Part shown: piece after piece, positions 5,557-14,121 of the stretch | Numbering within the stretch: position 1 is the stretch's first letter | Layout of the letters: every line of letters starts with the position of its first letter | NCBI RefSeq assembly: GCF_000735695.2 | Contig: NZ_JASZ02000029.1 | Span: 1-36,481 of the forward strand | Direction: 5' to 3' | DNA: 36,481 nucleotides | Source of the DNA: Kaistella haifensis DSM 19056 | GTDB taxonomy: Bacteria > Bacteroidota > Bacteroidia > Flavobacteriales > Weeksellaceae | Made by a program: the position numbers and the translations under genes | The notes under the pieces: generated by a model | The model's database searches: none | What the model was told of the DNA's origin: nothing | Seen by the model: the letters and a program-made list of their open reading frames with translations, nothing else

Positions 5557-7200
5557 TTATTTTTTGTTGTCTGTATCGATATCCACATCTTCCAATGGAA
5601 TTTTTTCTGCTTTAAAGGTCTCGCCATAACCTTGTTTTTGAAGTTTTGAATGTCGCTTGCTGTAAAGGAAATAAATTACGAAACCAATAAGCAACCATGC
5701 GGTTGAGTACATTTTGGCTTCTCTACTAAGGTTGTAAATTAAATACACATTAATCAGAATTCCTAAAGTAGCAATCAGCGGCAATGCTGGAACTCTGAAG
5801 TTTCTTTCCACATTTGGTTGTTTCACCCGGAGTACCCATACTGCTAAACACACCATGGTGAAGGCGAACAAGGTACCAAAAGAGGTCATGTGTGCCAAAT
5901 CATTAATCGGAGTAAGCGATGCGATAACCGCAATGATGGCTCCCAAAATCATTAAGTTTTTGGTAGGAACCCCTGTTTCACGGTTTACTTTAGAAAAGGT
6001 TTTAGGGATCAAACCGTCTTTCGACATCCCTAAGAAAATACGGGATTGGCCCATAATCATTACCATTAGTACTGAAATCAAACCAACAGTCGCCGCAATG
6101 GTGATGATATATCCTGCCCAAGCTTGTCCCGCAATATCGAATGCATAAGCCACAGGCGCTTTAATCGCGTCCGGATATTTGCCTAAAGGATTGAAGTCCG
6201 TATAATGCATCATCCCGGTAAGCACCAGTGAAACCAAGATATAGAGTATCGTACAGATCACCAGTGAAGTGATGATGGCAAAAGGAACATCCTTCTTCGG
6301 ATTGATAGCCTCTCCCGCTTGGGTAGATACCGCATCAAAACCTACATATGCGAAAAAAATCGCAGACGCACCCGCTATAATTCCCCCATAACCGTACGCC
6401 GAATGGGAGACCCCGTTCTCGGTAATTACAGTCGCTTCAGGGATAAATGGCGTCCAGTTTTCAACATTAATAAAGAAAAGTCCCGCTATAATTACAAAAA
6501 TAATCGCAGAAACCTTCATGATGACAATCATATTATTGGCTTTTGCTGCTCCTTTGGTTCCTCTGATCAAAATAGAAATAACAAATAAAACAATGAGCAA
6601 GGCAGGAAGATTTAGAAAAATTTTCATATCGAAAATTTCCGGAGCTGCATTGAAATTATTGATAGTTTCCTGAAAAGCCAGTAATTTATCGGTCGGAAGA
6701 TTGCCATTCGCGATCTGTCTGGTCGCTTCACCGAAAGCTTTTTTAGCAGTTCCCGGATCGGTGGTCATCCAATACGGCAAATGCAACCCAAACATCTTAA
6801 GCAATTTGGCAAAATAGCCCGACCACGAAACCGCTACCGTCATGGATCCCATCGCGTATTCCAGGATCAATCCCCAACCGATAATCCAAGCGAAAATTTC
6901 GCCCACGGTTCCGTAAGCGTATGCATAAGCCGATCCTTCAACCGGGAGAATAGAGGCAAATTCCGCATAACATAAGGCCGCGAATACACAAGCTATACCT
7001 GCTACAACAAAAGAAAGCGCCAAGGCCGGACCTGCATTGTAATAAGCTCCTGTACCGGTAAGTACAAAAATTCCTCCTCCAATAATGGCTCCGATACCAA
7101 TTGCGGTAAGACTCCATTTTCCAAGAACCCTTTTTAATTCACTTTTTTTAATGTCCGCTTCATAAGCTTCCATTGGTTTTTTTATCCAAATATTCGCCAT
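5557..7200 (-). CDS. Amino acid permease, APC superfamily (CAT type)
   Basis: Inner-membrane amino acid transporter, 547 aa, with about 12 or more hydrophobic segments. The first helix carries the APC signature IGIGAIIGGGIFVLTG (near 34-49), where unwound Gly-rich residues bind substrate. The length, the hydrophilic loop after the fourth helix and the E-F-A-S-I-L-P-V-E-G-S-A-Y-A-Y sequence near 80-95 fit the cationic amino acid transporter (CAT, YfnA-like) subgroup, so proton-coupled uptake of basic or other amino acids is likely; substrate is not proven. It is a single-gene unit with its own terminator. A TATTTTTG -7 box lies at 7243-7236 on the minus strand. Confidence 0.9.
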   Translation of the reverse strand: MANIWIKKPMEAYEADIKKSELKRVLGKWSLTAIGIGAIIGGGIFVLTGTGAYYNAGPALALSFVVAGIACVFAALCYAEFASILPVEGSAYAYAYGTVGEIFAWIIGWGLILEYAMGSMTVAVSWSGYFAKLLKMFGLHLPYWMTTDPGTAKKAFGEATRQIANGNLPTDKLLAFQETINNFNAAPEIFDMKIFLNLPALLIVLFVISILIRGTKGAAKANNMIVIMKVSAIIFVIIAGLFFINVENWTPFIPEATVITENGVSHSAYGYGGIIAGASAIFFAYVGFDAVSTQAGEAINPKKDVPFAIITSLVICTILYILVSLVLTGMMHYTDFNPLGKYPDAIKAPVAYAFDIAGQAWAGYIITIAATVGLISVLMVMIMGQSRIFLGMSKDGLIPKTFSKVNRETGVPTKNLMILGAIIAVIASLTPINDLAHMTSFGTLFAFTMVCLAVWVLRVKQPNVERNFRVPALPLIATLGILINVYLIYNLSREAKMYSTAWLLIGFVIYFLYSKRHSKLQKQGYGETFKAEKIPLEDVDIDTDNKK

Positions 7201-7376
7201 AGCTTTTAAATAATATTATTCTTTTTTAAGATTTTCAAAAATATAAAAATTTGGTAATGATTAACTATTTTTCGTCACTTTTCTTTTTTAAATCATCAAT
7301 TAACCCCTTTAGTTTTCTGATTTTCATAGAGAAATGGCAAATGAAACAGCTCGCATGCATTAGAAAATAAAATATT

Positions 7377-7384
7377 TATCTTTG
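7377..7384 (+). promoter_or_regulatory. -7 box TATCTTTG before pnuC
   Basis: TATCTTTG fits TAnnTTTG and ends 5 nt before the ATG at 7390, so transcription would start at the start codon. No TTG is seen at the expected upstream distance. Confidence 0.4.
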
Positions 7385-7389
7385 AAAGC

Positions 7390-8058
7390 ATGAATTTCTA
7401 CGAACTTTTTCTGTTGCCTTACGAGTCTTATGAACCCTACCAAATCATCTTGGAAGCGGTTGCTGCTGTTTTCGGTTTGCTGAGTGTGTATTTCTCCATC
7501 AAAAAACATATTTGGGTTTACCCGACCGGGATTATCTCTACGGCTTTGTATGTGTATATTTTGTTCAAATTCGGGCTTCTGGGCGATATGATGATTAATT
7601 TTTATTACACGGTAATGAGCATTTATGGTTGGATACTTTGGGCAAAAAGTTCGGAAGATCATGTTCATGTGGAGGTATCGTGGACTCAAAAAAAGGAATG
7701 GGTATTCGCATCGGTACTTTTTTTCTTGAGTTTAATCCTCGTTACGATGGTGTATTATTACAAACCTTTTATCGATAATCATTTCTCGATGAGCAACGTA
7801 ACGCTGGGTCTTGATCACCTCGATTGGGCGAACTGGCTGGATGTTTTCACCACTGCGGTTTTCCTGGTCGGAATGTGGCTTATGGCAAAACGGAAAATTG
7901 AAAACTGGATCTTCTGGATCATTGGCGATTTCATTTGCATACCGATGATGATTTACAAGGGTTTAGGCATTACTTCGGTACAGTATTTGGTATTTACAGG
8001 TATGGCCATCATGGGCTATTTTGAATGGAAAAAAAATAAGAACACCAACAACATCTAA
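7390..8058 (+). CDS. pnuC: Nicotinamide riboside transporter PnuC
   Basis: Inner-membrane carrier for nicotinamide riboside, an NAD precursor. The 222-aa length and about seven hydrophobic helices fit the family. Visible family features are the Trp/Tyr-rich substrate region, YSVYF...WVYPTGIISTALYVYILF in the first third, YYTVMSIYGWILW near 77-89, and the C-terminal ENWIFWIIGDFICIPMMIYKGL region, the WxxWIxGD-type motif of PnuC. The gene is followed only 4 nt later by a lipoprotein gene, so the two may be co-transcribed. No riboswitch-like leader is present because the apparent promoter abuts the start codon. Confidence 0.88.
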   Translation: MNFYELFLLPYESYEPYQIILEAVAAVFGLLSVYFSIKKHIWVYPTGIISTALYVYILFKFGLLGDMMINFYYTVMSIYGWILWAKSSEDHVHVEVSWTQKKEWVFASVLFFLSLILVTMVYYYKPFIDNHFSMSNVTLGLDHLDWANWLDVFTTAVFLVGMWLMAKRKIENWIFWIIGDFICIPMMIYKGLGITSVQYLVFTGMAIMGYFEWKKNKNTNNI

Positions 8059-8062
8059 AACA

Positions 8063-8659
8063 ATGAAAAATTTAATAAAATACGTCGCCGCATTCGTCCT
8101 CTTAGCAGGTCTAACTTCTTGTGTTGCCTATACAGACGGCTACGCAACCAACAACAATCCGTACTATGACGCCTATTACGACAACGGATATTATTATGCG
8201 CCACAATCGTACTACGGACAAGGTGGATATTACGGAAACGATGGTTACTACTATCGCCAAAACATGAACTACTACTACGATAATGGGGTACCCTATTATG
8301 TAGGACAAAATAACCGAAGAATCTATGTTGTGAGACAAAATTACAACGGAACAGGAAGCAGCAATACCAACACTGCAACCTTCCGAAACAATAGCCAAAC
8401 GCTTCGTAATAATAACCGAAACACCACTACGAACAACAGAACTGGAAATAATTCCAACAGTGGTTTCCGCAGCAATACGAACAACAATAGAGGAACAACT
8501 AACAGCAATACTCCTTCTTCAACGCCGGTAACCCCTAGAACATCTACAAATCAGGGAGGTTTCAGAACAGGCACAACGGAGGCGAAACAACCCTCTTCAA
8601 CACCGGAAAACTCAGTACGGAATAATTCCAATAACTCCGGATTCAGAGGTGGCAACTAA
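8063..8659 (+). CDS. Tyr/Asn-rich low-complexity lipoprotein
   Basis: A 198-aa protein from ATG 8063, which yields a lipoprotein signal with lipobox LTSC and Cys20 as the lipidation site. Residues about 22-80 are extremely rich in Tyr, Gly and Asn (YYDAYYDNGYYYAP and similar). The C-terminal half is rich in Asn, Thr and Ser, with a repeated SGFR element near residues 131-134 and 192-195. No catalytic domain is recognisable. The composition suggests a flexible or aggregating envelope protein. It starts 4 nt after pnuC and is closed by a strong terminator. Function unknown. Confidence 0.8.
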   Translation: MKNLIKYVAAFVLLAGLTSCVAYTDGYATNNNPYYDAYYDNGYYYAPQSYYGQGGYYGNDGYYYRQNMNYYYDNGVPYYVGQNNRRIYVVRQNYNGTGSSNTNTATFRNNSQTLRNNNRNTTTNNRTGNNSNSGFRSNTNNNRGTTNSNTPSSTPVTPRTSTNQGGFRTGTTEAKQPSSTPENSVRNNSNNSGFRGGN

Positions 8660-8670
8660 AAAATAACGAG

Positions 8671-8705
8671 AGAGAGCTTTCAACATGAAAGTTCTCTTTT
8701 TTTTT
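8671..8705 (+). terminator. Rho-independent terminator after the lipoprotein gene
   Basis: Stem AGAGAGCTTTC (8671-8681) with GAAAGTTCTCT (8687-8697), one G-U pair, then a T run from 8697 to 8705. Confidence 0.85.
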
Positions 8706-8742
8706 CTAAAAATTATTGAATATAAATTGATTCAAAATATCG

Positions 8743-8750
8743 TAATTTTG
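8743..8750 (+). promoter_or_regulatory. -7 box TAATTTTG before dapF
   Basis: TAATTTTG fits TAnnTTTG; the start would fall near 8756, about 15 nt before the dapF ATG. No TTG lies at 17-23 nt upstream, so the match is partial. Confidence 0.4.
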
Positions 8751-8770
8751 TCGGTTCAAATTTTCATGAG

Positions 8771-9535
8771 ATGGAATTCTACAAATACCAAGGCACAGGA
8801 AACGATTTTGTAATGATCGACAACCGCGACCTGCAGTTTCCCAAAGAAAAAGAATTAATTGAACAACTTTGCGACCGGCGATTCGGCATTGGTGGCGACG
8901 GCTTAATCCTCTTGGAAACGGATCCAAACGCAGACTTCAAAATGGTGTATTACAATTCCGATGGAAACGAAAGTACCATGTGCGGAAATGGCGGCAGATG
9001 CATCGTTGCTTTTGCCCACTTTCTCGATATTTTCGAAGATAAAACCCAATTTCAGGCAATCGATGGAATGCATGAAGCGGAAATGCACAACGGCATCGTA
9101 AAACTAAAAATGATTGATGTAGACCGTATCCTTCAAGATGGTGAAAATTCCGTATTGAACACAGGTTCCCCACATTTTGTTCAGTTTGTAAAGGATTTAA
9201 ATCACTATAAAGTTTACCAACATGGTAACGAAATCCGAAATTCAGCGACTTACCAAAAGGAAGGAATCAATGTGAATTTTGTAGAGCAAATTTCCGATGA
9301 TGAAATCTTCGTGAGAACCTATGAGCGCGGCGTAGAGGATGAAACCTTCAGTTGCGGAACCGGAGCAACGGCTGCAGCATTGGTGTTTTTACAAGATAAA
9401 AGCCAAAAAGCTGTACAGGTAAAAGTTCTCGGTGGAAAATTGAAAGTATATGCAGATAAACAAGGAAATTCCTACCATAATATTTGGCTCGAAGGTCCTG
9501 CGAAACAAGTATTTAAAGGGAAAATAAATATATAA
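8771..9535 (+). CDS. dapF: Diaminopimelate epimerase
   Basis: Converts L,L- to meso-diaminopimelate in the lysine and peptidoglycan pathway; cytoplasmic, cofactor-independent. The 254-aa length is slightly short of the usual 270-280 but complete. Both catalytic cysteines are present: Cys71 in MCGNGGRC and Cys195 in SCGTGATA. N-terminal KYQGTGNDFVMID (5-17) and the GIGGDGL sequence at 39-45 are also standard. ATG 8771 matches the usual start (MEFYKYQGTGNDF). mltG follows 37 nt downstream in the same direction, so the two envelope genes probably share a transcript. Confidence 0.96.
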   Translation: MEFYKYQGTGNDFVMIDNRDLQFPKEKELIEQLCDRRFGIGGDGLILLETDPNADFKMVYYNSDGNESTMCGNGGRCIVAFAHFLDIFEDKTQFQAIDGMHEAEMHNGIVKLKMIDVDRILQDGENSVLNTGSPHFVQFVKDLNHYKVYQHGNEIRNSATYQKEGINVNFVEQISDDEIFVRTYERGVEDETFSCGTGATAAALVFLQDKSQKAVQVKVLGGKLKVYADKQGNSYHNIWLEGPAKQVFKGKINI

Positions 9536-9572
9536 TTTTTTTCCTAAGCATTAAAAGACAGACAATTAAACT

Positions 9573-10607
9573 ATGAAAAAAGGCGCATCCGTTTTTGCAA
9601 TTTTCGCCCTCATCATCATTCTTATTGGTGTTTTTTTCGGCTACCAATATTATAGCAAATATTACGGCAACAACGTGGAAAAAGAAGGTTATATCCACAT
9701 TCCGCACACCGCCAACTTCGATGCTATTGTGGATTCTATTTCGCCCTATTTAAAAAACAAAGAGCAATTTGTGCAAGTAGCGAAAAGCAAAAGCATGAAC
9801 CACTACTTCAAAGCGGGGCGCTATCGAATTGTTTCCGGAACCAGCAACACGAATTTGGTAAACATGATAAAAGCCGGAAACCAAACCGAAAACACCTACC
9901 GCATCGGCGATTTCGGAGATGTGTACCAAATGGTGGGGCGCGTTACCCGAAAAACCGAACTCGACTCTCTGAGATTTGTGAGAGATTTCAATGAAATTGC
10001 TGTAAAGAAAGGTTACAATAATGCGGAAGATCTTAAAAAATATTTCTTTATCGATACCTACAATTTCTTCTGGACGGTAACTCCAAAGGAATTCTTCAAG
10101 AAATTTGAAGACGATTACAATGAATTCTGGACCGCCGAAAGAAAAGCCAAAGAAGCCCAAAGCGGACTCACCAGAGATCAAATTTATGCTCTCGCTTCCA
10201 TTGTTTACAAAGAATCCGGAGGAAAACCCGACGAGCAAAAAACAATTGCCGGACTTTACCTGAACCGTTACAGAAAAGGCATGAAACTACAAAGTGATCC
10301 CACAGTGATTTATGCCATCAATAAAGATTCAAACTTCACTACACCGATCAAAAGGGTACTTTATAAACACTTGAAACATCCATCTCCTTACAATACGTAT
10401 GCGAACGCGGGAATTCCGCCGGGACCGATATGCGTAACCGACAAAAGTTCTGTGGACGCGGTATTAAACGCTGAAAAGAACAATTACATTTTCATGGCAG
10501 CAGATCCGAACCGTTTCGGGTTTCACCGCTTCACCGCAAGTGATGCTGAACATGCAAAAAATGCACGCGATTACCAGGAATGGCTGAACTCCAAAAACAT
10601 CAAGTAA
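9573..10607 (+). CDS. mltG: Endolytic peptidoglycan transglycosylase MltG
   Basis: Inner-membrane lytic transglycosylase that cleaves nascent glycan strands, setting their length. The 344-aa length is typical. A single N-terminal membrane anchor spans about residues 7-26, followed by a LysM-like region and the YceG fold. The catalytic Glu is Glu214 in SIVYKESG, followed by EQKTIAGLYLNRYRKGMKLQSDPT in the family pattern, and NAGIPPGPIC occurs downstream. It is preceded closely by dapF, and both serve peptidoglycan metabolism. Confidence 0.94.
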   Translation: MKKGASVFAIFALIIILIGVFFGYQYYSKYYGNNVEKEGYIHIPHTANFDAIVDSISPYLKNKEQFVQVAKSKSMNHYFKAGRYRIVSGTSNTNLVNMIKAGNQTENTYRIGDFGDVYQMVGRVTRKTELDSLRFVRDFNEIAVKKGYNNAEDLKKYFFIDTYNFFWTVTPKEFFKKFEDDYNEFWTAERKAKEAQSGLTRDQIYALASIVYKESGGKPDEQKTIAGLYLNRYRKGMKLQSDPTVIYAINKDSNFTTPIKRVLYKHLKHPSPYNTYANAGIPPGPICVTDKSSVDAVLNAEKNNYIFMAADPNRFGFHRFTASDAEHAKNARDYQEWLNSKNIK

Positions 10608-10713
10608 AAAACTTTCAACAGTTTTTAAATTAATAAAATTTTAACGGCAACTAAAGCATTGTTTACTTAACCCGCTTCCATTAAAATCATCAATAGAAGT
10701 ATAAACTAAAGAT

Positions 10714-13278
10714 ATGACAGACAGAATTGAGATTTCATCAATTATTAGAAAAAGAACTTTAGGACTCGTATTCGTCCTTGGAGCTGCAAGTTTAGCTTTC
10801 GCACAACAGAAAGTAAACGTCTCCGGAAAGATTGTTGACAAACAAAACCAGCCGGTTCCTTATGCTTCGGTTAGTTTCAACAACAAAGCGAGCAAGCTCA
10901 ATAGCGATGCTACTTTAACCGATGAAAAAGGTGATTACAAACTCGATTTGATGCCCGGAAACTACGACATCATCATCGAGGCCATCGACTTTAAAAAATC
11001 AACCCTCAACAGACAGATTACCGCAGCGGGCAACTTGGGAAATTTTTCAGTGGAAGCTGAAGCTGCTGTAACCAATACCAAAACGCAAGACATCCAAGGA
11101 GTGGTAATTACTGCGCAAGCCGTAAAACCTTACCGCGTGGAAATCGATAAAAAAGTGTACGATCCTTCCCTCGACATCGTGGCGAAAGGTGGAAACCTAC
11201 AGGATGTTTTGGCAAACGTACCTTCAGTGGATGTGGATACCGACGGAACAGTTTCTATGCGTGGAAACTCCAATGTTCGTTTCCTCATCAACGGGAAACC
11301 TTCTTCCATGCTCGGAATTGATGATGGTGCGAATGCTTTACAATCAATCCCTGCCGACCAAATCGAAAGAATTGAAGTGATTACCAATCCTTCTTCCAAA
11401 TACGAAGCCAGTGGAACCGCTGGAATCCTGAACATTATCTTGAAGAAATCTAAAAAAGTAGGTTTCAACGGAAGTGTAGAAGGAACTTTAGGTTATTTAC
11501 CAAATACCCGTTTGAACACCAACCTCAGCTGGAGAAAAGGCGCCTGGACTTACTACATCAACGGTGGTGGTGGCTACAACAGAAACAAATCGAAGAACAA
11601 CTCCGATTTCAATTCTTACCTCGATCCGCAGACTTTGAATGATGGTTTTTCAATGAGATCCGTGCAGAATGGAATTAATGAAGGTGAAAATAAAAGCTAC
11701 AATGTAAATACCGGTTTTGTGGTAGATGTAACCGATAAATCGACCTTGAACGCGTCCGTAATGTTCAGAAATTTTAATAATGAATCCACCGGACAAACCG
11801 ATTATTTCGACAGTGTTATCATTAAAGACAGAAACGCAACCGGATATCCAAACGTACCTTATACTCTTCAGGAGCAATACACCAATCGGTTGAATACCGG
11901 AACCAATGTCAATAATTCCTTCCAGGCAGATCTTGGTTTCGAACAAAAAATTGGCGATAAAGGGCAGTTGCTTTCCTTAGCGACCAGCTACCAAAAAAAC
12001 AAAAGCGACGGAACATCATTAATCACCGAAAATGGTTACGATAATGAATTAGATGTAGCAACCAACACGATCAACAACATCCAAACCGTATCGGAAAACA
12101 GTACTTTCCTCGCGAAAGCCGATTACGAATTACCAATCGGAGAAGCTTCAAAATTAGAAGCCGGGGCAAGATTTGATTCCAATAAAAATGATTACGATTA
12201 CTACGTAGATCAAAGCCAAAACAACGGACCTGTAAGTGTTTTGCCTAATTTTACGAGCAATACATTCTACAATGAAAATATCCTTGCAGGGTATTCACAG
12301 TTCAAAAGTAAGATAGAAAATTTCGGATATCAAGTCGGTTTAAGAGCGGAAAGCACGAATATTAACGTTGATTTCCAAAGAGTTAGCGATGCAGAAAAAA
12401 AGAATGTAGAAAAGAATTATCTAAAATTTTTCCCAAGCGTATTTTTAAGTTACGATTTAGGCAAAAACAATCAATTATTGTTGAATTATTCCAGAAGAAT
12501 CAACCGCCCAAGATCTTTCTTCTTGATTCCTTTCATGTCGTATAACAACAACAGAAACCTGTTTAGCGGTAACCCGGATTTGAATCCTACCTACGAAAAT
12601 TCTTTCGAATTGGGATACAGTTTATCGAAAAGCAAATTTTCCCTTAACCCAACTTTATATTTCAAAAAGTCGGAAGATGAGGTGAATATGTTCCAATACA
12701 GTGGCTTGAATGATCAAGGAAATACCGTACTCTACACCATGCCGGTGAACGCTGGAACAGAAACCCAATATGGTTTAGACTTGAATGCGACCTATGACCC
12801 ATTCAAATGGTGGAAAATTATGGCAAGCGCAGATGTTTTCGGATACAAAAACGAAGGTTCTTATGAAGATTTTGATTTCTCCGGTGATGGTTTTTCGAGC
12901 AGATTCCGTTTGACCAATACCTTCAAACCAACCAAAACCACAAGTTTCCAAATCCAAGGTTTCTACCGCGGTGCTCAGAACACAGTTTCTACGCAGAGAA
13001 AAGCTATGTATGCTGTAAATTTAGGAGCCAGCCAAACGATCTGGAAAGGCAACGGAACCATCTCTTTCAATATTCAGGATATCTTCAATACCCGTTCGAG
13101 AGAGAGTTTAGTGACCACCCCATCCTACTCGCAGTATAATTATATGCAGTGGCAACCGAGACAGTTTAGCGTGTCGCTAAGCTACCGTTTCAAACAAGGT
13201 GACAAAGTGGAACAGCCGAAACGCAAAAAAGACATCAACAACAACGCTTCCGGCGACGAAGACCAGGTACCGATGTAA
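10714..13278 (+). CDS. TonB-dependent outer-membrane receptor (OMP_b-brl_3 type)
   Basis: An 854-aa outer-membrane protein. A signal peptide ends near AFAQ (residues 27-31). It is followed by a carboxypeptidase-D-like beta-sandwich (about 32-115: VSGKIVDKQNQPVPYASV), a plug domain (about 130-245, with GNLQDVLANVPSVDVDTDGTVSMRG and QIERIEVITNPSSKYEASGTAGILNI) and a large C-terminal beta-barrel ending in FSVSLSYRF. After the barrel there is a charged tail of about 28 residues, unusual because most barrels end in an aromatic residue. No SusD partner is adjacent, so it is not a typical glycan-uptake locus. The ligand is unknown; siderophores, peptides or other large substrates are all possible. 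A strong terminator follows. Confidence 0.88.
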   Translation: MTDRIEISSIIRKRTLGLVFVLGAASLAFAQQKVNVSGKIVDKQNQPVPYASVSFNNKASKLNSDATLTDEKGDYKLDLMPGNYDIIIEAIDFKKSTLNRQITAAGNLGNFSVEAEAAVTNTKTQDIQGVVITAQAVKPYRVEIDKKVYDPSLDIVAKGGNLQDVLANVPSVDVDTDGTVSMRGNSNVRFLINGKPSSMLGIDDGANALQSIPADQIERIEVITNPSSKYEASGTAGILNIILKKSKKVGFNGSVEGTLGYLPNTRLNTNLSWRKGAWTYYINGGGGYNRNKSKNNSDFNSYLDPQTLNDGFSMRSVQNGINEGENKSYNVNTGFVVDVTDKSTLNASVMFRNFNNESTGQTDYFDSVIIKDRNATGYPNVPYTLQEQYTNRLNTGTNVNNSFQADLGFEQKIGDKGQLLSLATSYQKNKSDGTSLITENGYDNELDVATNTINNIQTVSENSTFLAKADYELPIGEASKLEAGARFDSNKNDYDYYVDQSQNNGPVSVLPNFTSNTFYNENILAGYSQFKSKIENFGYQVGLRAESTNINVDFQRVSDAEKKNVEKNYLKFFPSVFLSYDLGKNNQLLLNYSRRINRPRSFFLIPFMSYNNNRNLFSGNPDLNPTYENSFELGYSLSKSKFSLNPTLYFKKSEDEVNMFQYSGLNDQGNTVLYTMPVNAGTETQYGLDLNATYDPFKWWKIMASADVFGYKNEGSYEDFDFSGDGFSSRFRLTNTFKPTKTTSFQIQGFYRGAQNTVSTQRKAMYAVNLGASQTIWKGNGTISFNIQDIFNTRSRESLVTTPSYSQYNYMQWQPRQFSVSLSYRFKQGDKVEQPKRKKDINNNASGDEDQVPM

Positions 13279-13302
13279 CAATACCGATCCCTCGATCAAC
13301 CC

Positions 13303-13335
13303 AAAAAAATCCGGCTACAGTGTCGGATTTTTTTT
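13303..13335 (+). terminator. Rho-independent terminator after the TonB-dependent receptor
   Basis: AAAAAAATCCG (13303-13313) pairs with CGGATTTTTTT (13324-13334), followed by further T residues; the loop is 10 nt. Confidence 0.85.
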
Positions 13336-13406
13336 GGTTTAAAGATTTTCAAAATTTCAATATTAAACCCCAACCGAATTCAAAAAGAGAGAGTTCATCA
13401 ATAGCA

Positions 13407-13456
13407 TCGGGCTTTAGCCCGACATAAAAAACCCAAAAACAAAATCGGCTTTAGCC
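13407..13456. repeat. REP-like palindrome pair (TCGGGCTTTAGCCCGA and GGCTTTAGCC)
   Basis: Two small palindromes share the CTTTAG centre: TCGGGCTTTAGCCCGA at 13407-13422 and GGCTTTAGCC at 13447-13456. Such paired short hairpins resemble the REP elements mobilised by RAYT transposases. No RAYT gene is in this window. Confidence 0.6.
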
Positions 13457-13526
13457 AAAACCTACTGGAAATCCCATCAATTAAAAATCACTTTTTTTTC
13501 CTACTTTTATCCAATAAAATTTCCAA

Positions 13527-13763
13527 ATGATGAGCACTGCAGATTTAAAAATAGATTTAATAACCCAAATCGCCGGTATAACCGATAAAGTTCGACTGAT
13601 AGAACTCATGCAGATGCTGAAGTTCGAATCAGAAAATTCCCCCTACATCACCAATGACGAGGAAAAACAAATCGTCGCTGAAGCAAGAACCCAAATCGCC
13701 AACGGAGAATCCATCTCCAACGATGATTTCCAAAATGAAATTCAAAAATGGCTAAACAAATAA
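13527..13763 (+). CDS. Putative antitoxin of a ParE/RelE-type pair
   Basis: A 78-aa acidic protein lying directly before a RelE/ParE-family toxin and overlapping it by 16 nt. The N-terminal helix (about 5-35) is followed by a region like DEEKQIVAEARTQIANGESISNDDFQNEIQKWLNK, the addiction-module pattern (E-x-R-x-x-I-x-N-G-E-x-[I/L]-[S/T]-x-x-[D/E]) of Bacteroidota RelB/ParD-like antitoxins, which wraps the toxin. The start is ATG 13527 or the adjacent ATG 13530. No clear DNA-binding fold can be assigned. Confidence 0.78.
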   Translation: MMSTADLKIDLITQIAGITDKVRLIELMQMLKFESENSPYITNDEEKQIVAEARTQIANGESISNDDFQNEIQKWLNK

Positions 13764-14041
13764 TTTGGTCGAGAAAAGCGCAAAACGAACTCCTAGAAAT
13801 TCTAGAATATTGGGTCAACCGGAATAAATCCAACACTTTTAGCTTAAAATTGAATTTCCTTATTGATGAGCAACTAAAGCTAATTTTAGAATTCCCAAAA
13901 ATCGGAAGGAAAACAGATATTGACAATGTTTACATTAAGTTGATTTATAAATACCTCTTGTATTATGAATTCCAAAATGGAGATTTACATATTCTTACCA
14001 TCAGAAATGGAAGTAAAAATCCAGATACCTTAAAAATTTAA
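13748..14041 (+). CDS. ParE/RelE-family toxin
   Basis: A 97-aa protein of the RelE/ParE fold: a basic N-terminal strand (QIIWSRKAQNELLEILEYW, residues 4-22), the FPKIGR turn near 53-58 and the C-terminal strand HILTIRNGSKNP (82-93). In this family ParE members inhibit gyrase and RelE members cleave mRNA on the ribosome; the sequence alone does not decide which, though the Trp-Ser-x-x-A-x-x-E-L start is ParE-like. Its start codon lies inside the antitoxin gene, so the two are translationally coupled. Confidence 0.82.
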   Translation: MAKQIIWSRKAQNELLEILEYWVNRNKSNTFSLKLNFLIDEQLKLILEFPKIGRKTDIDNVYIKLIYKYLLYYEFQNGDLHILTIRNGSKNPDTLKI

Positions 14042-14070
14042 GAAAAACAATCACCCAAACCATCCGCCCA

Positions 14071-14099
14071 TAAAAAAAGTCCGGTAAACCTACCGAACT
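14071..14099 (-). terminator. Terminator of galE (hairpin with U tract)
   Basis: Arms AGTCCGGTA (14079-14087) and TACCGAACT (14091-14099) pair with one internal mismatch. The A run at 14072-14078 gives a U tract on the minus strand. It may also stop transcription from the toxin gene. Confidence 0.7.
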
Positions 14100-14121
14100 C
14101 CTTTATTCTATTTTCCAATCG

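Noticed and set aside
8111-8398. Minus-strand frames over the Tyr/Asn-rich lipoprotein
   Set aside because: They are products of the repetitive codon pattern of the lipoprotein gene on the other strand.
10714-13278. SusC-type glycan receptor of a polysaccharide utilisation locus
   Set aside because: No SusD partner or glycoside hydrolases lie nearby, and the barrel type resembles OMP_b-brl_3.
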